From: Grifola frondosa
Taxonomy: Eukaryota > Basidiomycota > Agaricomycetes > Polyporales > Grifolaceae
Length of the DNA: 64,000 nt
Assembly: GCA_001683735.1 (NCBI GenBank)
Contig: LUGG01000017.1
Span: 186,001-250,000 of the forward strand
Direction of reading: 5' to 3'
The first letter of the stretch is position 1, and every line of letters begins with the position of its first letter. Below the pieces are notes generated by a model. It did not search any database. It saw only the letters and a list, made by a program, of their open reading frames with translations, and was not told the origin of the DNA. Of this stretch, positions 34,557-47,074 are shown piece by piece. The position numbers and the translations under genes were made by a program.

Positions 34557-36577
34557 ATGCCATCTCCCATCAAGCTTGATAACACCCTCGGCGCTGCTTT
34601 CATCGGTATCCGTCTATGATACATAACTCGACATACCCCGCTGAATACTCTGATTTTATTAGGCAACGTCTTCGCGTGGTGTATGTTCACGCTCTCAGCG
34701 GTATTATGGAACTAACGATTCATACAAAGCTTCTACGGCATTACGAGTGTCCAGACTTTCTCTTATTACAAACATAACGGGAAAGATTCACGGTATGTGA
34801 AAACGCTGGTGCGATAAATAGTTATTCTGCCGCATCTGAATACTAACACAACCACCACAGATATTCATTCTATGGTTAGGATCATAGAGAATTTTGCGAT
34901 ATGATTGCGCATGCTGATAACAAACAGGATATTGGATGGCCTACATCTGGCACTCATAACTGACACCGTTTATACATACACAGTCAAAGATTTCACTGAT
35001 CTGCTAGCAATCTTAGTTCCGACACGGTATGTTCATTCTAATTCAAATCACATCTAGTATACCCATGATACAAATTTGCAGGAGTATAGTGGTGAGCACA
35101 CTAAGATTCAACGGGCGTCATAGCGTTCACGCTGCCGTGTGAAATAGATTCACGTTGCGGTCAAAGTGCATTTAACTGTTTATGTTATTCATGTGTACTT
35201 GCTGGCGATTAAAATTTGTCTTTGCTAGGGTGCAAGTGACCTCATTATCAGAAGGTCAGTGCACATTGCAACGGGCTTCTAGGCTGAGTATTAGTTATCT
35301 CGTACGCCTAGTCTTTTCTGCTACAGAGTGTGGAGACGTGAGTATAATGTCGTGCACCATCGAGAATCATTGACCACAATGTTATCTTCGCAGTCAGCAA
35401 AAGGAGTTGGATTTTGGGAATTACCATTGTGAGGGCCTTTCATATCCTCGTAATGCTCTCCTCATCGAGTGTCTAGGGGGGGCTTACTCTACCTGCATTT
35501 GGTGGGTGCTGAGCCGCTGTCTATCATATTCATTCTGATTATTGGTGATGCGAGTGAAGGCACCAACCTCGGTATGCCTGTGGCGCGATCTCGCACATTT
35601 TCATTTGGTACTAACGAGTTCCACCGAACAATCAGCGGTCGCCGTCGAATGGTAAGTCTCCCACGTTTGTAGCGCTTATTTGAAGACATTCAGAACACGC
35701 TACACAGCTACAGAATGTCTAGCTACTTCCAGCTGGCGAATATTGCGGTGAGGATGTCATACAGCGCATCGCCCTTGGTGATGGTGCTGAACTGAATGCC
35801 GGATAAGTGGCTTCTGTACCTGAGCCTCTCCGGTGGCCTTGCGGCGGACTTCGTCGTTGCCGTCGCGCTCTGCTGGCTGTTGGCAGAACATCGGACCGGC
35901 TTCAAAAGGTCGGTCTTCTTACCCTAAACTGGAAGATCGATGCGATGACATGTTTTTGTTTTGTTCTATAGAACTGATTCTATCATACGAGTGCTAATGC
36001 TATACAGCATCAACACCTGCGTCCTCACGACGTAAATACTCCACCCTCATTTACATCTGTCCATGAACTTACAGCTCACGCAGCGTCTTTGGCTTCTGCT
36101 CTCTCATCACGGTATGTCCTCTCCTCCTTCCTTCCTCCTTCATATTCCTTATACATTTCTCCAAACCCGCAGTTGATCACAATGCCAGACAACTTAATCT
36201 TCATGGCTTTCTACTTCGCCATGCCTAAATGTAACACTCCCTCTCCCTCTCTGTTCCATAGGGAGACTCACGCGTCCCGTGTAGTATTTCTCAACTCCTT
36301 CCTCGCGACGCTCAATTCGCGCAACCACTTGCGCGAGATCGGGTCCAGCGCTCCAGTCATGTCAATCCAACTGTCTGCGATGTCTGGCACACGCACCACC
36401 GCCTCCGCGGACAGTGTCGGCGACAAGTCGCAGCCCCAGTATGAGGACCAGGTGAGCGCGGCGTTCGCAGATCTGGGACGCGTACTGATTCTGTGTTCTC
36501 ATGTGTTGCAGGTCCTGCAGATCCAAATCCAGACGACGACCGATATTAAATCCGACTCCGCGGCGCATATCGTATAG
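34557..36577 (+). CDS. DUF6534-like membrane protein, copy P
   Basis: ATG 34,557 opens MPSPIKLDNTLGAAFIG, joined to NVFAW, FYGITSVQTFSYYKHNGKD, RILDGLHLALITDTVYTYTV, DLLAILVPTRSIV, SKRSWILGITIV, SYFQLANIA, WLLYLSLSGGLAADFVVAVAL with LLAEHRTGFKR, TDSIIRVLMLYSINTCVLTT, SVFGFCSLIT, LITMPDNLIFMAFYFAMPK, NSFLATLNSRNHLREIG and the final exon VLQIQIQTTTDIKSDSAAHIV then stop (36,575-36,577). These are the canonical DUF6534 landmarks in order. The C-terminal five exons join cleanly; the part between 35,060 and 35,740 is less clear. Membrane protein, function unknown. It mirrors copy M on the other strand. Confidence 0.7.
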
Positions 36578-39500
36578 GCGGTAAAGATGGGTAGGTCCTG
36601 TCTCTTTTTCCCCCGGGCTTATATCTTACGTCGGCTTCCAGGAGGGAGCGTCCTCAAGGGAATATTGTAATATGCATGCATGCGCTCTTACTGTTTGTGA
36701 TACCTCGTCTGTGGGAAGGATGTATACGAATGAAGTCTATTTATGATTCGTGCCATAGTGCACGCACACGCGGGGTATATTAAATATGGATCGTCAGCGC
36801 CGAGGTGCTCATTCCACAATAAGTACTGACTTTGACGGCTGTCTGGCTACGTGGAGGGGATCAACTACACTTTACCACCACAATTCGAACACTACGCGAA
36901 TTCTTATAGAATGTGTGCATACAACTGTGTATTAGCATAGCAAGGACATTTGCATCATTTTTGTAAAATTTCGGATGAGGTTTTGAGCTCATCACGATGG
37001 ATTGAATGACTTTCGTCAAATTTCCGGCTTGCGAAGCGTGAAGTTGGTTGTACCTGAAGTATCGCTGGAAGCCCCCCCTTTCGCGAACAGACTAATAGCT
37101 CGCTACGCTCGCAATTACAGCGGCTCTGAAGGATCCAACTGGACATCACCTTGTTCACCATGTCTGGCCACCGCGAGTGAGCAAAGGAGATGTGTTCCGC
37201 AGGGATAATGAGATGGGGGGTTGTAGTATTTGATCTCGCAAAGGTCACTCGAGATGAACACAAGAAACGCGAGCCAACTCACGATCTAACGCTAAATGAA
37301 ATTGATCAGTGATTCGAAGCAAACTCCAAAATGAACGATCAACGACGCATATCCTCCAAGGAGATGATCAGGATGACTCCGGTAGTGGTTGCCGAAGAAA
37401 CGACTGGAATGGAGAGGGGACCAGCCAGCCACCTCTTTGGGAAAGATTAGATTAACGCGAAAGTCAAGTAAGATATAGTAGTACGCGTACGCATGTAACG
37501 AGCTTGGTTGACTTTCAGCGAGCTCGCAGCACCGAATGTTCAAAGTCCAGTAATGCTGAATCCTGTACATATGATCAGCTGCTATTTCAGATGAAGACCT
37601 TTATGAGGGATAGCGAACTTAGACGACTAGACCGAAAGAGCCACCACGCAAGGACAGCCAGGGTTTCAACGAACGTAAATATCAAGAAGCAATGCGATGC
37701 CTACTAGCGATTCATGATATCAATGAGTTGAAAGTAGACACGTAGCCTGAACATAAGCGTGCAAGAGGCGGCTAAGGTGAGAAAGACGATGGGCTAATAA
37801 CTGGTACGCCTTTGTGTAGCGCTATAAAGAACGCTAGGTTCTTTGAGATGTACATGGGACGCCAGCTGTTGGAAAAAAAGCTGTCTCAGATAGATGAGCC
37901 TGCCCAGTTCTCCCAGCGGTTTGCGAACGACAGGAAGCAGCTGGACCCAGTACCTGTTCGATCACTATACCGCCCTTCTGCAGAATGCACAAGCGCGCTA
38001 GTCAGCGGTCGCGGCGAATGCAATTGTGTGCGCTGCGCTCGAGTTCATGACCGCGGTGTATCTCGCGTGCATTTCGGACACATTCCAGAAGCTCGTGTCC
38101 ACGTCGAGTGCACGACGGGGAAGATGGCGGTCTCACTCCATGCTAAGCGGTGTCCTTACCATCTCCGCCTAATGTCTGGAGTCTCTCCCACATACTTATT
38201 CCTACTTGATCTTCCCTGGACACTGGAGGGTCAGTGTTAAGTCCTCTATACAGCTCATCTCGTGGGTACCTAGCTGTCGATGTGAGGGTGGTAGAATACT
38301 GTCCGGGTATTCGGCTGCGAGTGTAAACGAAGGGCCAGTACCTATGCAGATGACCAAATGAGGACTCTTTCAGGATCTTCACCCATAGGCGAGGTAACCG
38401 AGTCTCCGCAAGAAATTGCAGGAGCCCAGAGAGTATAACTTGGGCGTCTGTAGATTCCTGCTTACATAATGCATTGAACTTCACTTTTTTTCCGGAGCGG
38501 CAACGCCAAAAAATGACATTTTCTGCTGTTTTGCCGGCCAAACCCCGGCGTTCATAGGCTATATGGGCAGATTCTTTTAACAATACGGTCGACGTAGTCC
38601 CCATAATCTGTAACTATCGTGTTTGAAACTTTACTCCGGTTAACATGGACCTCTCTGTCCCAGTGTCCCTGGTCTCCATTTATCAGAGGCGACTTTACCC
38701 AGAAGACGTGCTGCAGACGTATCAAACCATCGAGTGTTTCAGATAGCCTTAGACCATCATTTTTCTCACGCGTACGCTTATGTTCCACGTCTGTCTTTCC
38801 TCGCTAATATCATAAACCAACAGCTGATGAGTATTGCCTCTTAGACTCGCCTTTTACCCAATATCGACGTGCTATGGTAACCTATCTTTTGGCTGTCCTC
38901 GTGATACGGCGGCCCTTCGGTCTAAACTTGGAAGCTTTACGGGACTCGTTGTTCATCCTGGAGATCTTCATTTGAAATTGGAGCTGATTGTTAGTTTTCT
39001 ACAGCATCTTCAGTGATATTAGCAAGGATCCAGCTATTGTATTTTACACGCAAAGTCGCTACAATCCAACCAAGCTCGCTATATATGTCCACATCGAACG
39101 CCAGTTACTCCGAGTTCATGTTATCCCTAGTTCCGAGGCAGATAAACTTTTGGATATCAACCACTTTGGCTGTTTGGATATTGGCGATCTGCTCCCGTAT
39201 GTTCTCGTCACACCTTTAAATTTTGCCACCTCAATTATGATCATTTTCGATAGTGGTTGACTTGTCTTCCGTGGCCTGTGCAAATGTGTGGCTGTGTCTC
39301 TCGCTAATTACAGGAGGTCTATCTATGGTCACATATACTATGCATATCGACCACGACATATCTTTCAGGTGCGCATTTTTGCCATGGTTGCAGCGGCAGC
39401 TACTGCCGCAGTCATCATATCCGCCTCTCTAGACCCCGCTACGGATGACCGATGAATTCAGGTTGTGTTCAGAGTTGCATCGCCTCCATCCGCATCGGCT

Positions 39501-39852
39501 TCGCCATGACCAAAGTCGGAAACTGCGATGCAGAGTTTCTCCTTAGCCGACCTCTTACCAGTCAGATCCGTCTCCTTTCGCTCGCTCGCGGTGGCCAGAC
39601 GTGGTGAGCAGGGACGACGTGCAGTCAGAGCAGCTCACCTCCTTCCGAGCTACTGTACCCACACAGGTGCGTGTACTGGATGGATCATAAATCGAATTCG
39701 TTTATACCCTTGTCCCTCCAAATGAGGTATCGTAAATATATAAATGCAGTCCGAGTGCATACATCGATCACAATACACCCTGGAGAACGCTTCTCCCCGA
39801 AATTGACGTGAGATATAAACTGGATCAGGAATAAACCGAGGCCGCCCATCGC
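36578..39852. other. No complete gene; scattered relics
   Basis: At 36,990-37,440 lies a diverged relative of repeat R1. At 37,510-37,570 (minus) a TFGAASS-like piece resembles the MFS second exon (TFGAANSFG) but contains a stop. At 38,330-38,490 sequence resembling the region upstream of MFS copy D recurs (GGGCGTCTGTA then CTGCTTACATAATGCAT). Hydrophobic frames at 38,850-39,450 (+) may be a decayed multi-TM gene. None is complete. Confidence 0.4.
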
Positions 39853-39930
39853 CTAAACTTTGATGTGTGTCACCGAGCCCGACTTCATATCTCTCGTCGT
39901 CGGAATCTGGATTTACACGACCTTCAACGC
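39853..39930 (-). pseudogene. Last-exon relic of a DUF6534-like gene, next to the transposon end
   Basis: The minus strand reads IQIPTTRDMKSGSVTHIKV then stop at 39,853-39,855, with one stop just before it. This corresponds to the terminal exon of copies M and P (IQIQTTT, KSDS). The left inverted repeat of the giant element begins 62 bases upstream of it, so the rest of the gene is not adjacent. Confidence 0.6.
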
Positions 39931-39991
39931 AACACAGATCAATGTGTGGCTCAGTTTCACATACGCGGAAACACACTGACCTGCGTAGAGA

Positions 39992-40195
39992 TTCAGTTCG
40001 CAAGATGCATCTTGCCGGTATAATGCTCCTCGGCAGGATGCATCCCGATGGAGTACCCACCAAGGCCTAATTTGAGTGATCAGATGACAAGATGCATCCG
40101 GATGCCCAAATGCATCCGGATATAAAATGACATCTAGCGGGTTCGAACCGACAACCTCAAACTGAAAATGGGTGATGCTCCAACTGCACCATATA
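39992..40195 (+). repeat. Left terminal inverted repeat of the giant element
   Basis: The outer 157 bases pair with 57,464-57,620. Mismatches lie at the 11th-13th base (AAG against GGA) and at two positions near base 130. It contains four copies of the GATGCATC-type motif and a tRNA-like module on the minus strand. Confidence 0.9.
40130..40195 (-). ncRNA. tRNA-like module in the left inverted repeat
   Basis: On the minus strand TGGTGCAGTTGGAGCA resembles a Pol III box A/D-arm, and GGTTCGAACCC about 35 bases further is a perfect box B/T-loop. The anticodon stem between them pairs poorly, so this is a tRNA-derived or tRNA-like sequence rather than a functional tRNA. Confidence 0.4.
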
Positions 40196-40260
40196 CCAAT
40201 ATTTTATTTCAATTCTACATATAATACATACACATTTTCTTTGCCACTTTGAATCAATCC

Positions 40261-40530
40261 AAGATGCATCCGAGGCAAGATACATCCTACAGAGGGCAAG
40301 ATGCATCCCAGCCTCAAGTGCCAATTGACGCGTCGGGTTCATTGAGCGCCCAAGGCGGCTCTATCAGTTGAAGATCCTTTTTGAGTCCCATCCAGGGAAA
40401 GATACATCCCACAGAGGGCAAGATGCATCCGGGCCTCAAGTTGTCTTTTGACGCGTCGGGTTTGTTGAGCGCCAAGTTCTCGATACGTTAGAGGCGGCTT
40501 CATCAATGAACTTCAGATCATTTTCGTGTC
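40261..40530 (+). repeat. Subterminal tandem unit with AGATGCATCC and GACGCGTCGGG motifs
   Basis: Two imperfect units of about 120-135 bases start near 40,276 and 40,398. Each contains AAGATACATCC, GAGGGCAAGATGCATCC, GACGCGTCGGGTT, TTGAGCGCC and GGCGGCT. GACGCGTCGGG recurs near the other end at about 55,487. They look like transposase-binding arrays. Confidence 0.7.
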
Positions 40531-41074
40531 TTTTTCATCTTAACAAAGGGCTTGAATTCTGTGTGCTCTTGACAATACAATTTTTTGATGTAAATTTCAT
40601 GCATTTCCTCTAAGTACTTAATAATAGTGCCTACAAGAAACTCAACAAGCTACGCAACTAATTTCCATCTCCACGGGGGCTGAATGGTCGTGGCGCACGC
40701 ACGAAGCTCGCCCGGGTGTCGCACTGTGGCAGGTAGCGGCAGCAAGGCGTGCCGCATCAGCTTCGATGGAGGGCGCATGCAGTCCGTGCGTGGTAGGCAG
40801 GGACCAGCTCCGTAGAGAACGGAATGCCGCCACAACCACCCGCGTTTCCGATGACCAACCGCGATGGTGGGAGCGTCATCTCGACGTTGCCCGCAACACA
40901 AGGCCCGCTGCCAAACGGAACGCAGCTAACGGCCTTACGGGACCGGGTCCTTCGGCGGGAGTTTCTGGCGGAGGAAGGCCATCGTCGCAAAGTCAAGGCA
41001 TGCCGCAGAAATTTGATTGCCATGGTACCTTAAGAGTATAGATGCAGTGAATTTCATGTATTATATCACGAATA
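40531..41074. other. Subterminal non-coding stretch
   Basis: GC-rich between 40,660 and 41,030 with overlapping open frames on both strands and no motif. It lies downstream of the transposase stop. I see no gene that I can support. Confidence 0.45.
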
Positions 41075-44000
41075 TTAGTGTCTAATCCAAGTCCATCCCG
41101 TCATCCACTCCCAGATCTGCCAGAGCACCACGCTGACATCATCTTCAGTGTTGTCAAGACACTCCGGTAAGTAGTGTCGACTCACCGTATCCACTTTGTC
41201 CACGAAATGATCACATCCGGCTTCTAATAACCTCAAATAACGGTCAGCCTGTCTATGAATTAATTCATCATTAATTCAGGCCTGCAAACAGGTGCAAACG
41301 CACTTACTTTCGAGCATATGCCGCTTCGCCCGGCAGACCCAACTGGTCCGCCGCATCGGCCTTCTTGCTCCAGTGCCTCTTGAAGTGCGAGAAGAAGCGC
41401 ACCGTTCGTCGCATCTCTTCCTCCAATAAGCGGACCTGCTCGTCCCAGCGCTGCTTCAGGGCACTTGATCTGAACCAATGAACCCCAACGCTAAGAAACA
41501 TGTCAAACAATCTGTCACTCGGAAGTAACCATAGGCCGGTACCGTCATCAAAGAAATCCCTATATTTCTCATCCTGCTGCTCCTCCACGAACGAGAAACT
41601 CTCCCATATCCACGATGGAGTCTCCTTGCTCTGTCCGAGTTGCTGTTGGGCAGAATACAAAGTAAACTTGCGCACATCTTCTGGCTTGAGCTCACGATAT
41701 GTCCGATCTTCTCGTTTCATGCCTAGGGTAATCAGTGTCCGTCGCGCTCTGCGATACTTACTTGCTGCTTCGTTGATGGCTTGCTGTTTCTTTCTGATTT
41801 GATTTGTTGCTCTGGTTGTTGCTTTTTGGCCGGAAACATTGTGTTTTTGGATTTTGAAGGCTTCGTTGGTGATGATGTGTGTTCTGACTTCGTCGAGAGC
41901 TGCTTTCGCCTGAACTTGGCGTAAAGTCTTCTCCACCTCGACCACAGACACCATGCTGGCATGCCGCTGTACTCTGGGGTCGTAAGATGATGGCAGATCA
42001 ATTCGCACCGCATCGATTTCGTGCCACAAAGGAGGGCGAGGTGGCGGAGTTGGCGGATGACGCCGCTTGCCTGCTGTGGTGGTCGCTTGCCCGGTGTCGT
42101 CATCGGCAGGGTCGTCGACGTCAGGGGCGGCCAAAGGGAAGGAGGCGTGAACAGCATCTTGGACAGCCACAACGACCGCTGCGGCAGCCTCCTCCAAAAG
42201 GGGACCCACGTGCCGGTCGTACTGTTCCTTCCAAAGATCCAGCTTCTCTACGAATTGTTTTCGCTTGGCCGAAATATCCCCTCGCATGCTGTCCGTTCCA
42301 TCATCGCCCGCAATGTCCGTCAAGAGTTCGATCCTAAAATCCTTAAGCGTCAAATGATTCGTGAACGCAAAGAGACATACTTCAGGTCCTCCAATGCCAT
42401 CCCCTCTTCAATCACAGTCATCAGGACACATGTCGTCCTGCCGGATACTGTCGAACGCGCCGTTAACTGAGCCAGCAGTTGTGTCTGCGTAAGCGCTAGA
42501 TGTCCTGCATCAACAACGATTTCGAGAGATGGTGAAGCAAGGCACCGACCTGTGTCCTGGCGGGGCTCGTAAGGATTCTCCAGCCCCTTGTGGTTGTTGA
42601 TGTCCGTAACCTGCTTCAACCATGTGCGCTCGACGTCTTTCCATTCAGCAAGCTTCTGGGCCGCAACACTGGATTCAACCTTCGCAAGATGATCGCGAGC
42701 TACTTCTAATTGTTCAATGGCGATGACATATTTTGACACAAGTGTGCCGCCTTCATTCAACAGACGTTAGCGCCACATTCTGGATATCAAGGCGGACTTA
42801 CTCAATGCATGCGCCCGTCGCACGTTCATGTCGGAATGATGGTCGTTGATGATATCGTGACGATGTCCAGAGGTCATCTCTCTGTCCGACCGGCGAGCGC
42901 ATTGAGGGTTGCCCAAATTCGTTCCGGAGCTTCACCATCCGTCATACCCACGCCGGGCAGCCAGTAGTACGAAAACTTGTAGCGACATTGTGCATTGTGG
43001 GCTGGTAGGTGGAACTTGCCCACCGCAGCTAGCGTCCTCGGGAATATCTTATCCTTAATGGAAGCCAGGTCCGCCATATTGACGGCGATCCACTTCATGC
43101 GCTCGAGGAAGTGGATGCGATATTGGCAGTTGATGTCGTAACCCGAGACGTGCAATAATAATAGTATCCATCGCTGTAAGCCAGAAAGCATCGCGTAATC
43201 CACATAGGCAAACCTGTCCAGCAGCGTCCTATCAGTTAAAATAGCACGACTCGTACCGACTCGTACCTTTCTCCCTTCTGTAAATCAACGCCTCCGCCAG
43301 GGAGCACGAACATGTGCCGAGCACAAGACAGCCCGACAGTCCCCGAAATACGACCGCCGTATCGTCCATATCCCATCGCACCAAATTTATGACAGGTCGT
43401 TGGCTGGCGTATCCATGTAAGCTAACTTACGCAAACACACATCAATCACTCACCTCTTTCTGTGCTGGACCGAGTCGCTTTTCGAACTTGTCGAAATCAT
43501 GTTCGTTCGCGTAGTAAGCCGCACCCAACGTCAGAGGAAAATCGAGGGGATCCATCGGCTTCATTCTTTGGTTCTGTTGGAAGTTGCCATCCACCGTATG
43601 GAAAAGAGCATCTAAATATCTGACAATCCATCAGCGACATTTCATATTAGAATATTCATGACCTACTGTTCACCGCGCGGCCTGCTACGCCAATTTGGAT
43701 CCATATTGATGTCCGGTTGAGGGCATGCTGGGCATAGAATCGCTAAGGATCCCGCTTTCATATCCCGCCCCGGCTTCTCGCCCGCTCGCTTGGCCGCTCG
43801 CAAAAAAATGAACTCTCGCATCGTTGTAAGCAACTCCCTATATCGATCCTATGCCTGCGTTAGACCAAACATCAAACTCAACCCGATAGGCGCAACTCAC
43901 CGGCACGGTTTCTGGGAAAACATTATTCGTGGATCGCCGCAAAAAAGTGTAGTAGTCGTGAGCGTTGATCTGCGATTGGAGGGAAAGTAAATGGAAGTCT

Positions 44001-44817
44001 CGAAGCATGTCGACCACGAAAGCTGTCATGGGCTGTTCCCATGAGCCGGGGAATAGCCCAAACTGCAGAAGTTGGAGAGGCTGAGGAGTGGGAGTGACGT
44101 TGCCCTGTGACAGACAAGCACAAAAGTGCACGGACATCGTGTCGACACCATGATTATGGACAATCGTCATATGGCGAGGTTCCGATGAAGAACGCGGACA
44201 CTTGCCGCCGTCGTGTCCAAGAAAAATGACAAGCCCGAGATCGCCCAGCATGCGTCGACGCCAAAAGCGTTTCGAAGAATCCCATTCTTCCACACGATGA
44301 AAGGGATTGTGTTGATGGTCTCGCACGATGCACGCAAGACAGACTGTCGGCGGATGGTAGCAGTCGAAACATCGGTACATTGTCGCCGGCGTAGCCTCTG
44401 ATAAACCGCATGATGGACATTGGGGTGGCGTTGGGCCCGCTTCCCCCTCCAACCACGTTCCCAGCGCGCGAACGGCCCAATCTTTCAAGAACTGCGTCAT
44501 TCGCACCGAAGGAGGCTGCCAACATGCGTCATATCGAACCCGAACACATTCTACAAGTGACCGTAACTTACAATCGTGTTGTTAACCTTGGCCTTCTTCT
44601 TGGCCGGCAGGTCTTCCGATGCATGCTGGCTACTGACACCTTCAGGCGCGGAAGAAGGTCCTTCAACCCCGTTCTCTTGCTTTCTATCTCTCGCAGCCCA
44701 GGGATTTAGGGGTGTCCGTTGCGTGGATGGCGGTCCTTGGTTGGATGCGAATACATTGCCCAGGCCAAAAAAACCACGAGGATTTGCTTGAAGCTTAGAC
44801 TTTGGCTTTGGACCCAT
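41075..44817 (-). CDS. KDZ (Kyakuja-Dileera-Zisupton) transposase, CxC2 class
   Basis: DDE-type transposase that would excise and insert the element in the nucleus. Exons run from ATG 44,817 (MGPKPKSKLQANPRGFFG, a lysine-rich lead) to a stop at 41,075-41,077. The CxC2 zinc cluster is at about 44,430-44,250: CPSCGL, YRCFDC, CLAC, HNPFHRVEEW, then VIFLGHDGGKCP. Next come TAFVVDMLRDFHLLSLQSQI-like family sequence, LAILCPACPQPDINM, LDALFHTVDGNFQ, GLSCARHMFV with DLQKGERY, VDYAMLSGLQRW, VSGYDINCQYRIHFLERM, the WLPGVGMTDGEAPERIW block and GHRHDIINDHHSDMN. The C-terminal half has VHWFRSSALKQRW and ends WEWMTGWTWIRH. Introns are short. I see no stop inside conserved blocks, so it may be active. Exon borders were not all resolved. 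Confidence 0.85.
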
Positions 44818-45220
44818 GAGGCACGGAAGAAAGAATCGCTTGAAGTGTTACTAGGGATGGCTGAACGAATGGCGTGATGCGTGATGCGCGAAATCCGTGA
44901 CTTTGGAGGGTTAAGAAAATGGGCTGGAAGTGTTACGCGGAAATCTGTGACTTTCCGGAGTCCGTATTACGAGAGCGAACGCGGCGTGGACGCGGAAATC
45001 CATGACGTTCCAATGTTGTCAATTCTCAGGAGCTGGGACGTGGCCGCGGGCCGCGTAGCATGGCATAGCATAGCATAGCAGACGACATGGTACAAGCAGC
45101 ACAAGTGCAACAACGGCTACGTCGGTACGAACTACTATACTCATAGTTTCGAATAGGAAGAGATAAGGACAGTTCCAGCGCGATGGCCAAAGGCACGGCG
45201 TGCAAACGATGCGGTCCTCC
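44818..45220. other. Intergenic, transposase promoter side
   Basis: No gene. Contains a short GCATA-type tandem (about 45,058-45,080, GCATAGCATAGCATAGCA) and repeated TGACTTT-GGAG pieces. It separates the transposase start from the 3' end of the next minus-strand gene. Confidence 0.45.
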
Positions 45221-46061
45221 TCACTCTTCTGCATTGTAATATGACGGAAGGTGCGTGTAACTGCGCATAAACTTGCTCCACTGCAACTGAACGTTAGCAA
45301 TCGTCAATCAGACAACCATTATTACTCACAGGCAGTGCTCGTGCGCGTGCATAGCGCACAATTTTGAGCAAGTTCATGTCGAGGTCCTGAGGGTCAGCCG
45401 TCGAGGCCATCCTTACCATCTTCGAAATTTCCTCGAAGGCATAGTCGTGTGTGACACGCTCCTCGCAGAAGAAGAGGAAAATCTGCGCAAAACTATGGAG
45501 GAGTGAACGTTCCAACGACGACGTAACGCGAACCACATCCGGGCTGTCGAGGCGAGCCATGACTTTGCCCACTCAATCGAATAGCCCACGTTTCCTCTCT
45601 CAACGGGCATGGGAAACTGAAAATAAGTGAGTACAAGCCGTGGAGACGAGCATTAGAAATATGCATACCAGCCGTTCCTGGCGAGGAAGTTCTGGGGGGT
45701 AATGTACTAACTCGACGTAATACTGCACCGAAAGCGAGCCATCCATATGCCTCTCGTGCTCAACGCGCATCGCAAGGCCCTGGGATGCGTCGGGGGAGGC
45801 GTCAGGTACTCTCTCGGGCTCGATCCGAAGCGCGAAGCCTTGGGAAGCGGTGACAGTGGCGCTGGATGCAACAGCGGAGGGAGCGGAAGCACAAGGAATG
45901 GCAATCGTCACTCCATGAACGGAGTTCGCGATGTGGAGGTGCAGAGTGGGCTGGGGGGGCTCCATCGGAGCAGGAGGCGCGGTCGTTTGAGTAGACACAG
46001 ATTTATACGGAGCGCGGGTTCGACGACTGGCACCAGCATCCGAACAGCCAACGGGGGCCAT
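45221..46061 (-). CDS. Small unrecognised cargo gene
   Basis: ATG 46,061 opens MAPVGCSDAGASRRTRAPY. The first exon carries two similar tandem blocks (GFALRIEPERVPDASPDAS and GLAMRVEHERHMDGSLSV) and ends VHYPPELPRQERL. After an intron near 45,670-45,570, a helical stretch reads VMARLDSPDVVRVTSSLERSLLHS, FFCEERVTHDYAFEEISKMV and ends WSKFMRSYTHLPSYYNAEE at the stop 45,221-45,223. No known domain. Same strand as the transposase, 400 bases upstream of it. The internal repeat of about 24 residues is the only feature I can name. The middle splice site is uncertain. Confidence 0.5.
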
Positions 46062-47074
46062 TGCAGGACTCAACAGCGAATGGAAAGTGAATGCAGTGAA
46101 AGCAAGCGGCCCGGGCAAAAAGACGACGGAGGAAAACCTGGAAGCCGGGGGGTTGGAAGTGGCCAAAAAGTTGATCCGAAGGGATACGAGTGGCTCCACA
46201 GTGGGCGAAGCCCACTGGAGCGCGACTCGAATGCGATGAACTCGACGGTAACGCTTGTGCGCCCGGAGTTCATCGGTCTTGAAGAAGATGGCGGCAGGGT
46301 TGAGCGCAGACAGACGTCGACAGAGACACCGCCCGCGAACAGACAGGTGGCGGGCGCTCAGGCGGGGATTGGAACAATTCCCACGCACGGACCTTCCAAG
46401 CGCGCATCAAGGTTTGCCACGTCACACTCCTCCTGTCATCCATCGCCCGCCCCTCTCCCTTCCGTCCAATTCAAGTAAGTCCCGCCCCTTTTGTGAAGGC
46501 CCACACTGACTGCTCGCAGCATCGCGGCGTTTTATTCTTCCACAGGACTACACGCAAGAGCGTCTGTGCGAAGGGAGCTCCAGCTACCCAACGCCGCGCA
46601 ATCCATCCTGAGCGACAGCATCGTTTGCTGTTTGCCGGGTGTTGCTCTCCTCCGACCTGGACGACTCGACCTGGACGACTTATCAGCATTTCCTTCCGGC
46701 GATCTCACCTATCCTCCCTACGTGCCCTTTTCTTTGCTTTGCTGCAGCGCTTCTTTTGGGCTGTTCTCTCTTCCGCTGTCGTTCTCCCCAGGAGTGTGGT
46801 ACGTGTGGTGGTGATATCACAAGGTACGTCTTGAATTTCGTTTGCACACATGTCACGCTCATTCATGCAACATTGCCTCACCTATGCACGCGTCTGTGTC
46901 CGTAGTTAATATTGTTACCTGCTGTCCCATACCAGATTTTCATAGTTGGCCTGTATCCTGTATCCGGCTCTTGATTTCGAATAGAAAATCTTAATTTGCA
47001 CGCCGTTGTACGTAGGCCTTCAGCTCGATGCGATCACCAGTAGATGCTGACACAAAAATGAAAAAAAAAACAGC
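46062..47074. other. Divergent intergenic region
   Basis: Lies between the minus-strand gene and the plus-strand 726-aa gene. Open frames on both strands (46,003-46,900) look like compositional shadows in GC-rich DNA. It should contain both promoters. Confidence 0.45.

Noticed and set aside
35793..35795. In-frame TGA in DUF6534 copy P as an inactivating stop
   Set aside because: Copy M has a TGA at the same place and both are followed by an AAG acceptor before W(L/I)LYL, with a GTGAG donor upstream. It lies in an intron.
40130..40200. A functional tRNA gene at the left transposon end
   Set aside because: Box A and box B fit, but the anticodon stem does not pair, so only a tRNA-like call is justified.
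42021..42470. Plus-strand frame of 149 aa within the transposase
   Set aside because: Antisense to the well-supported C-terminal exon of the KDZ transposase.
45747..46478. 243-aa plus-strand open frame
   Set aside because: Overlaps the minus-strand gene that has an internal protein repeat and a plausible exon structure; the plus frame is compositionally odd and motif-free.
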